Positions 59,509 to 64,000 of a stretch of DNA of 64,000 bases are shown piece by piece. Origin of the DNA: CAG-873 sp910578365 (lineage in GTDB: Bacteria > Bacteroidota > Bacteroidia > Bacteroidales > Muribaculaceae); contig OX620685.1 in assembly GCA_951635545.1 (NCBI GenBank), positions 434,001-498,000 on the forward strand, in the 5' to 3' direction. The position numbers were made by a program, and so were the translations under genes. Within the stretch, counting starts at the first letter, position 1. Every line of letters starts with the position of its first letter. The notes below the pieces were generated by a model. It did no database searches and was not told where the DNA came from. It worked only from the letters and a program-made list of their open reading frames with translations.

Positions 59509-60873
59509 ATGGCACAGAAACCTTCAATACCCAAAGGCACGCGCGATTTCACTGCCGAGGAAATGGCGCGCCGCAACTACATCTTCGACACTATCCGCGA
59601 TGTATTCCGCCTATACGGCTATCGCCAGATTGAAACCCCGGCAATGGAAAACCTATGCACCCTGATGGGCAAATACGGAGAAGAGGGCGACAAGCTCCTG
59701 TTCAAAGTACTCAACTCAGGCGACTTTCTGCGCGGAGTGAATCATCAGCTTATCGAAGCCGAAAATTGCCCGCGTCTGGCTGCACAGATTTGCGAGAAGG
59801 GTCTGCGCTACGACCTTACCGTGCCTTTCGCACGCTTTGTGGTACAGCACCGCAACGAACTGCAGTTCCCGTTCCGCCGCTTCCAGATTCAGCCTGTATG
59901 GCGTGCCGACCGACCACAGAAAGGTCGCTACCGTGAGTTCTACCAGTGCGATGCCGACGTGGTTGGCTCCGACTCGCTGCTCAACGAAGTGGAACTGCTG
60001 CAAATGATCGACGAGGTATTCGCCCGCCTGGGCATACGCATTGCCATAAAGCTCAACAATCGCAAGGTTCTGGCTGGAATCGCCGAGCTGATAGGAGAGC
60101 CCGACAAACTCATCGACATCACCGTTGCTATTGACAAAATCGACAAAATAGGCATCGACAAGGTTAACGACGAACTGGCCGAACACGGCCTCAAGCCCGA
60201 AGCCATTGCCGCGCTGCGCCCCATACTCGAAATAAGCGGTTCGCTGCAGGAGCGCCTCGCAACTTTGGCCGACCTGCTGGCCGGCAACGAAACCGGCAGC
60301 AAAGGCGTGGACGAGTTGCGCATAGTCTGCGACGCCGTAACAGCGCTGGGCCTTCGCGCCGAACTCGACCTCGACGTAAGCCTCGCTCGCGGCCTCAACT
60401 ACTACACCGGAACTATTATTGAGGTGAAAGCCATCGACGTGGCCATCGGTTCCATTACCGGCGGCGGACGCTACGACAACCTCACCGGCATATTCGGCCT
60501 GCCAGGCGTGTCGGGTGTGGGAATTTCATTCGGCGCCGACCGTATCTACGACGTTCTCAACACCCTCGGGCTCTATCCCGAGTCAACCGCCGGGAGCACT
60601 AAGGTGATGTTTGCCAACTTTGGCACCGCCGAGGCTGCTGCTTCGCTACAGTTAGTTCAGAAACTGCGCGCTGCCGGAATACCCGCCGAACTATACCCCG
60701 ACCAGGCCAAACTGAAAAAACAGTTCGGCTACGCCGACGCGCTGGCCATACCATATGTGGCCATTATAGGAGAAAGCGAACTGGCCGAAAAGCGCCTTAC
60801 GCTCAAAAACATGGCTTCCGGCGAGCAGATGTCGGTGGCTTTCGACGACATTGTATCCACTCTAACCAACTGA
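59509..60873 (+). CDS. hisS: Histidyl-tRNA synthetase
   Basis: The 454-residue class II synthetase has KGTRDFTAEEMARRNYIFD at the start and LRYDLTVPFARFVVQH. Motif 2 is in FQIQPVWRADRPQKGRYREF, with the histidine-specific LARGLNYYTG and GGGRYDNL. A C-terminal anticodon-binding domain completes it. Start ATG 59509; the frame extends upstream from TTG 59425 across the promoter and is not coding there. Confidence 0.95.
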   Translation: MAQKPSIPKGTRDFTAEEMARRNYIFDTIRDVFRLYGYRQIETPAMENLCTLMGKYGEEGDKLLFKVLNSGDFLRGVNHQLIEAENCPRLAAQICEKGLRYDLTVPFARFVVQHRNELQFPFRRFQIQPVWRADRPQKGRYREFYQCDADVVGSDSLLNEVELLQMIDEVFARLGIRIAIKLNNRKVLAGIAELIGEPDKLIDITVAIDKIDKIGIDKVNDELAEHGLKPEAIAALRPILEISGSLQERLATLADLLAGNETGSKGVDELRIVCDAVTALGLRAELDLDVSLARGLNYYTGTIIEVKAIDVAIGSITGGGRYDNLTGIFGLPGVSGVGISFGADRIYDVLNTLGLYPESTAGSTKVMFANFGTAEAAASLQLVQKLRAAGIPAELYPDQAKLKKQFGYADALAIPYVAIIGESELAEKRLTLKNMASGEQMSVAFDDIVSTLTN

Positions 60874-60875
60874 AA

Positions 60876-62531
60876 ATGAGCCTTAGAAAACTCCTCAGCT
60901 TATGTCTGATTGCCGCAGCATCCCTAACAGCCTACGCACGCATCGAACTGCCTGTGACTCAAGTAAACGGCCGGGCATGCTACTGCTACACTGTAGAGAA
61001 AAAACAGACCCTGTACAGCGTGGCCGACAAACTCGGCCTCACCCGCGACCAGATTGTTAAATACAATCCGGCGGCAGCCGACGGCATAAAGAACGGTCAG
61101 GTGCTGTACTTCCCCGTCAATGAATTTCCCAACCTGGGCGACTCCGACAAGACAGTGGCCCTGCAGACCGGCACTTACACCGTGAAAAAAGGCGACTCTT
61201 TCTATGGAATCTGCTATAAACTCGGTGTGACCAGCGACGCCCTGCTGGCCGCGAACCCGTCGATTGCGGCAGGTGTTAAGGTGGGGCAGGTACTGAAGGT
61301 GCCACCGCAGGCAATAGAAGAAACCGAGAAGCAGACTGAAGAACAGGCGACCGAAGAGCCGGCCAAAGACCCCGGCGAGCGCATGGTGTCGCTCACGCCG
61401 GTAATACCGGTAGTGGAAACAATAGAGCCCGGCGACTCGGTGGCTATCGAAAAAACCGCAAATATTGTGGTAATGTTGCCTTTTATGCTCAACCAATCCG
61501 AGCCGGACAAACACGCCCTGATTGCTACCGACTTCTATAAAGGCATGCTCATAGCCGCCGACTCGCTAAGCAGTCGGCCGGGCCAAGTGAACATCTACAC
61601 TTTCGATACCGAAGGCTCAACCGAGCGTGTGCGCAGCTTCTGCCAAACCGATACTTTCCGCAACGCCGCGATAGTCATTGGCCCCGACAACCTCACACAG
61701 CTCAATATAATAGGCTCGCATGCCGTGAGCGACGACCTGTACGTGTACAACGCTTTTGTAGTGCGCGACAGCAGCTACCTCTATAACCCGCGCATGCTAC
61801 AGAGCTACATACCCAGCGACATAATGCTGGCCAAGGCTGCCAATGCTGTCAGGAACCTCTTTCCGGGCTCCACCCCGGTGGTGCTGCGACGCCACGGCGG
61901 ACGCGACGACAAAGCAGACTTCATAAAGCGCCTCACAGCTCTGTACGCCGACTCAGACACACCCGTAACTACAATAGAATTTACTGACGCCCTTACAGCC
62001 GCCGACCTGAGCAAACTGCCCTCCGGCAAAAACTATGTGCTGATACCGACAAGCGGCTCGCTGGCCGAGTTCAACAAACTCTCGGGCGGTGTACTCGAGG
62101 CTCAGGAAGATGCTTTAGGCGGCTCGACATACGCCCTGTTCGGCTATCCCGACTGGACAAGCTTCCGAGGCCCCAACCGCGACATGCTGCACCGCCTGGG
62201 CGCCACCATCTATACCCGCTTCTACTACGACCCCTTCTCGCCCGAAGTAAAGCAGCTCGAAGCCCGCTACAACACCGACTTCGGCGGCACCATGGTCGAC
62301 GCAGTACCCTCGCCCGCCCTGCTGGGCTTCGACACCGCATGGTTCCTAATCAACGATCTGCGCCGCGGAGGCAGCGAATATGTGCCCGAAAATACAGCAT
62401 GGTACGGCGCACAGTCGAGCTTCCACTTTGTGAAGGCCGACGCCGCCAACCCCGAATCGGGCTACTATAACGACGAACTTTACATAATCCGTTTCTCGAT
62501 AGATGGCATCCATACCGACCGCCTGCAGTAG
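60876..62531 (+). CDS. LysM-repeat protein with periplasmic-binding-like domain
   Basis: The 551-residue protein has a signal peptide (MSLRKLLSLCLIAAASLTAYA). Two LysM repeats follow (YTVEKKQTLYSVADKLGLTR and YTVKKGDSFYGICYKLGVTS), then a linker rich in Glu and Pro. A type I periplasmic-binding-protein-like domain occupies residues ~190-530 (NIVVMLPFMLNQSE, ATDFYKGMLIAADSL, NAAIVIGPDNLTQLN). It probably binds peptidoglycan and senses or organises envelope assembly. It starts 2 bp after hisS; the next gene overlaps its end by 29 bp. Confidence 0.8.
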   Translation: MSLRKLLSLCLIAAASLTAYARIELPVTQVNGRACYCYTVEKKQTLYSVADKLGLTRDQIVKYNPAAADGIKNGQVLYFPVNEFPNLGDSDKTVALQTGTYTVKKGDSFYGICYKLGVTSDALLAANPSIAAGVKVGQVLKVPPQAIEETEKQTEEQATEEPAKDPGERMVSLTPVIPVVETIEPGDSVAIEKTANIVVMLPFMLNQSEPDKHALIATDFYKGMLIAADSLSSRPGQVNIYTFDTEGSTERVRSFCQTDTFRNAAIVIGPDNLTQLNIIGSHAVSDDLYVYNAFVVRDSSYLYNPRMLQSYIPSDIMLAKAANAVRNLFPGSTPVVLRRHGGRDDKADFIKRLTALYADSDTPVTTIEFTDALTAADLSKLPSGKNYVLIPTSGSLAEFNKLSGGVLEAQEDALGGSTYALFGYPDWTSFRGPNRDMLHRLGATIYTRFYYDPFSPEVKQLEARYNTDFGGTMVDAVPSPALLGFDTAWFLINDLRRGGSEYVPENTAWYGAQSSFHFVKADAANPESGYYNDELYIIRFSIDGIHTDRLQ

Positions 62532-63225
62532 GCTGCTGCTGTGCCTGACGCTGCTGTCGGCTTGCGCAGGCATCGCCTCGGCTGAAACCCACTACAAACC
62601 CCGAATATCGCTCGGCGGACGAGCCGGCGTGTCGATGTCACGCATATCGCTCTCGCCATCAGTGCGACAGAACTGGCTAATGGGCAGCGCCGGCTCGCTG
62701 ACATTCCGCTATACCGAGGAGAAACTCTTCGGACTCATAGCCGAACTTGGCTGGAGCCGGCGCGGCTGGAGCGAGAACTTCTCCGACCCCAACAGCAAAG
62801 TCAAGAATCCGCTGGAGTATAAACGCTCCCTTACCTACATAAGCCTGCCGGTAATGACACACGTGTACTTTGGTACCCGCCGCATGAAGTTCTTCTTCAA
62901 CGCCGGCCCTGAAGTGAGCTACATGCTTACAAGCGGCATTACGAGCAATTTCGACTACCGCAACCCGACTTCGTCGGCGCACTGGCCCGATCGGGCACGC
63001 ATGACCGAGCAGCTGACAATGGACATCAGCAACCGCTTCGACTACGGCATCACCGCCGGTCTGGGCGGCGAGTTCTACCTCAATCCGCGTCACTCGGTCA
63101 ATATCGAGGCCCGCTTCTATTATGGCCTCGGCAATATATTCCCGGCCAAAGTCAGCGACACTTTCAGTGCATCACGCTGCATGAACCTCGAACTTACACT
63201 GGGCTATTGGTTCCGCCTTAAGTAA
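62503..63225 (+). CDS. PorT-like outer-membrane beta-barrel protein
   Basis: The 240-residue protein has a signal peptide (MASIPTACSRLLLCLTLLSA and on to ASA). An eight-strand-type barrel begins PRISLGGRAGVSMSRISLSP, contains YISLPVMTHVYFG and ends LELTLGYWFRLK. It resembles the PorT/OMP_b-brl_2 family. Overlaps the LysM gene by 29 bp in another frame, so expression is probably coupled. Confidence 0.78.
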   Translation: MASIPTACSRLLLCLTLLSACAGIASAETHYKPRISLGGRAGVSMSRISLSPSVRQNWLMGSAGSLTFRYTEEKLFGLIAELGWSRRGWSENFSDPNSKVKNPLEYKRSLTYISLPVMTHVYFGTRRMKFFFNAGPEVSYMLTSGITSNFDYRNPTSSAHWPDRARMTEQLTMDISNRFDYGITAGLGGEFYLNPRHSVNIEARFYYGLGNIFPAKVSDTFSASRCMNLELTLGYWFRLK

Positions 63226-63233
63226 CAAAACAA

Positions 63234-63288
63234 GCGGGTGTTTCATAACTATTAGCCGCGATGCAGCTAATAGTTATGAAACACCCGC
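63234..63288. terminator. Perfect 23-bp inverted repeat between convergent genes
   Basis: 63234-63256 and 63266-63288 are exact complements around a 9-nt loop. It lies between the barrel gene and the DUF3332 gene. There is no clear T run on either side, so factor-independent termination is not certain. Confidence 0.65.
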
Positions 63289-63309
63289 AAATGTTATGTA
63301 GGCCGGAAA

Positions 63310-63855
63310 TCAGCGCATGGCAAAGCAGCTGCCGCTGACTGCCTGCTGATAAGCATAGAGGCCTGCGTCGCTCAGCTCCACAGTCTTGTAGCTGCCGTCG
63401 GGCCGGGGCAGGCTCACGTGGGTGTCGTCGACAAAGGTGAAGATAGTGTGGCTCTCGCCGCCAACGTTGTAGCTCCAGCTGTTGTCGTCATCATTGAAGT
63501 CGAGGCGCACTATCGAGCCGTCGGTTTCCGAGGTGATGGTATAGCCCTTGCCGTCGCATTCAACCAGGTAACGGCCTTCCTGACCTTCGATTACCTTAGT
63601 GCCCTTGGCCACTGGGTTGCCACCGCTCCAGAACTCAATGGAATTGAGAACCAGCACGTCGGCCAGCGCCGAAACCTCGTAAACGGGCAGAACCCAGAAT
63701 GCGAAGAATACCAGTTCGTTGACGAACTTGTTACCTACAGTCTTGTTCCAGGCCAGAAGCTTGTTGGTCAGCGAGAAGCTGCCTATACACGAGCTGAAGA
63801 GCATCGAGCCTCCCAAAAGGCACACGATTGCCACGCTTAAATAAGTTTTCTTCAT
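63310..63855 (-). CDS. DUF3332 lipoprotein
   Basis: The 181-residue protein has a type II signal peptide with lipobox FSSC and mature CIGSFSLTNKLLAWNKTVGN. The DUF3332 core FVNELVFFAFWVLPVYEVSA with NSIEFWSGGNPV is membrane-inclined, and a beta-rich C-terminal half follows. Function unknown; widespread in Bacteroidales. Confidence 0.82.
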   Translation of the reverse strand: MKKTYLSVAIVCLLGGSMLFSSCIGSFSLTNKLLAWNKTVGNKFVNELVFFAFWVLPVYEVSALADVLVLNSIEFWSGGNPVAKGTKVIEGQEGRYLVECDGKGYTITSETDGSIVRLDFNDDDNSWSYNVGGESHTIFTFVDDTHVSLPRPDGSYKTVELSDAGLYAYQQAVSGSCFAMR

Positions 63856-63896
63856 ATTGTTCAGAATTAATAAGGTGATTGAAAAATTTAATTGAA

Positions 63897-64000
63897 TTAT
63901 AGAGGAATTACGCGCTTGGCATGCTCGTAGAAGTTCATAATCTGCTTTACGTAGCTGACGGTTTCCGAACCGCGGGCATAGCCATAGCGTACCACATTGT
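63897..64000 (-). CDS. C-terminal tail of a probable lytic transglycosylase (partial)
   Basis: The last 34 codons before the stop read VVRYGYARGSETVSYVKQIM and then NFYEHAKRVIPL. RYGYxRGxEpvxYVxxIxxxY is the terminal pattern I know from MltF/Slt-type lytic transglycosylases of Bacteroidales. The rest lies beyond the window, so the call is tentative. Confidence 0.5.
   Translation of the reverse strand, partial: NVVRYGYARGSETVSYVKQIMNFYEHAKRVIPL

Noticed and set aside
1..64000. tRNA, rRNA, riboswitch or CRISPR loci
   Set aside because: I looked in the intergenic stretches and found no cloverleaf, rRNA core sequence, recognisable riboswitch or spaced repeats; most gaps are under 300 bp and hold promoters or hairpins.

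Overview
The window reads as a Bacteroidales chromosome. A Muribaculaceae-like species is my guess from gene content and style, not something the sequence proves. Supporting signs are many copies of the Bacteroidetes -7 promoter box TAnnTTTG, a CTnDOT-type regulatory pair (RteA/RteB), DUF3078, DUF4465, DUF2807 and DUF3332 proteins, and the Bacteroidetes NagB-like/PIG-L fusion. I see no rRNA, tRNA or CRISPR array.

Layout. (1) 1 to about 5.15 kb is the end of an integrative conjugative element: the 3' part of rteA, then rteB, a tyrosine recombinase that has lost its catalytic C-terminus, and an intact second recombinase. (2) 5.3-8.5 kb is chromosome: asd and a CPA2 cation/proton antiporter. (3) 8,575-12,744 is a nested insertion. 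An IS4-family element with an 18-bp perfect inverted repeat and a 9-bp target duplication has been hit by an IS982-family element (3-bp duplication) and by an IS1111/IS110-family element. (4) 12.8-22.1 kb holds a Spy-like protein, a membrane protein and an ECF sigma factor, a divergent TonB receptor, a lipoprotein, the NagB-like/PIG-L fusion, an amidase broken by a second IS982 copy, and a small lipoprotein. (5) 22.2-23.7 kb is an IS3-family element. (6) 23.9-29.6 kb holds phoH, purC, menG/ubiE, three exported proteins and an MTA/SAH nucleosidase. (7) 29.6-33.1 kb is an AlbA/Schlafen-type gene broken twice, by a second copy of the IS1111-like element and by an IS30-family element flanked by 15-bp direct repeats. 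(8) 33.1-43.3 kb holds rpoN, a PAP2-like protein, purE, ispG, an M16 peptidase, a DUF4465 lipoprotein, dusB, two DUF2807-type proteins and a polysaccharide flippase. (9) 43.3-56.3 kb is mostly minus strand: neuB, neuD, an OmpA lipoprotein, (plus-strand) an EamA transporter, an AlkD-like gene, galE, a U32 peptidase, a PHP phosphatase, floA, a PD40 protein, a VOC protein and alaS. (10) 56.6-64 kb holds a secreted protein, an M23 peptidase, a MerR regulator, hisS, a LysM protein, an outer-membrane barrel, a DUF3332 lipoprotein and the tail of a probable lytic transglycosylase.

The core genes cover lysine/threonine precursor synthesis, purine and menaquinone synthesis, isoprenoid synthesis, translation and envelope building. 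The most unusual content is the traffic of insertion sequences between 8.5 and 33 kb. Their junctions can be read to the base in several cases and let the interrupted genes be reconstructed. The IS1111-like element is present twice with no difference seen, has a long non-coding right end, and contains a CCTCCTT segment complementary to the AAGGAGG sequence at its insertion sites, which makes it a candidate RNA-guided element. A second recurring theme is promoters whose -7 box ends only 4 nt before the start codon, which predicts leaderless mRNAs.
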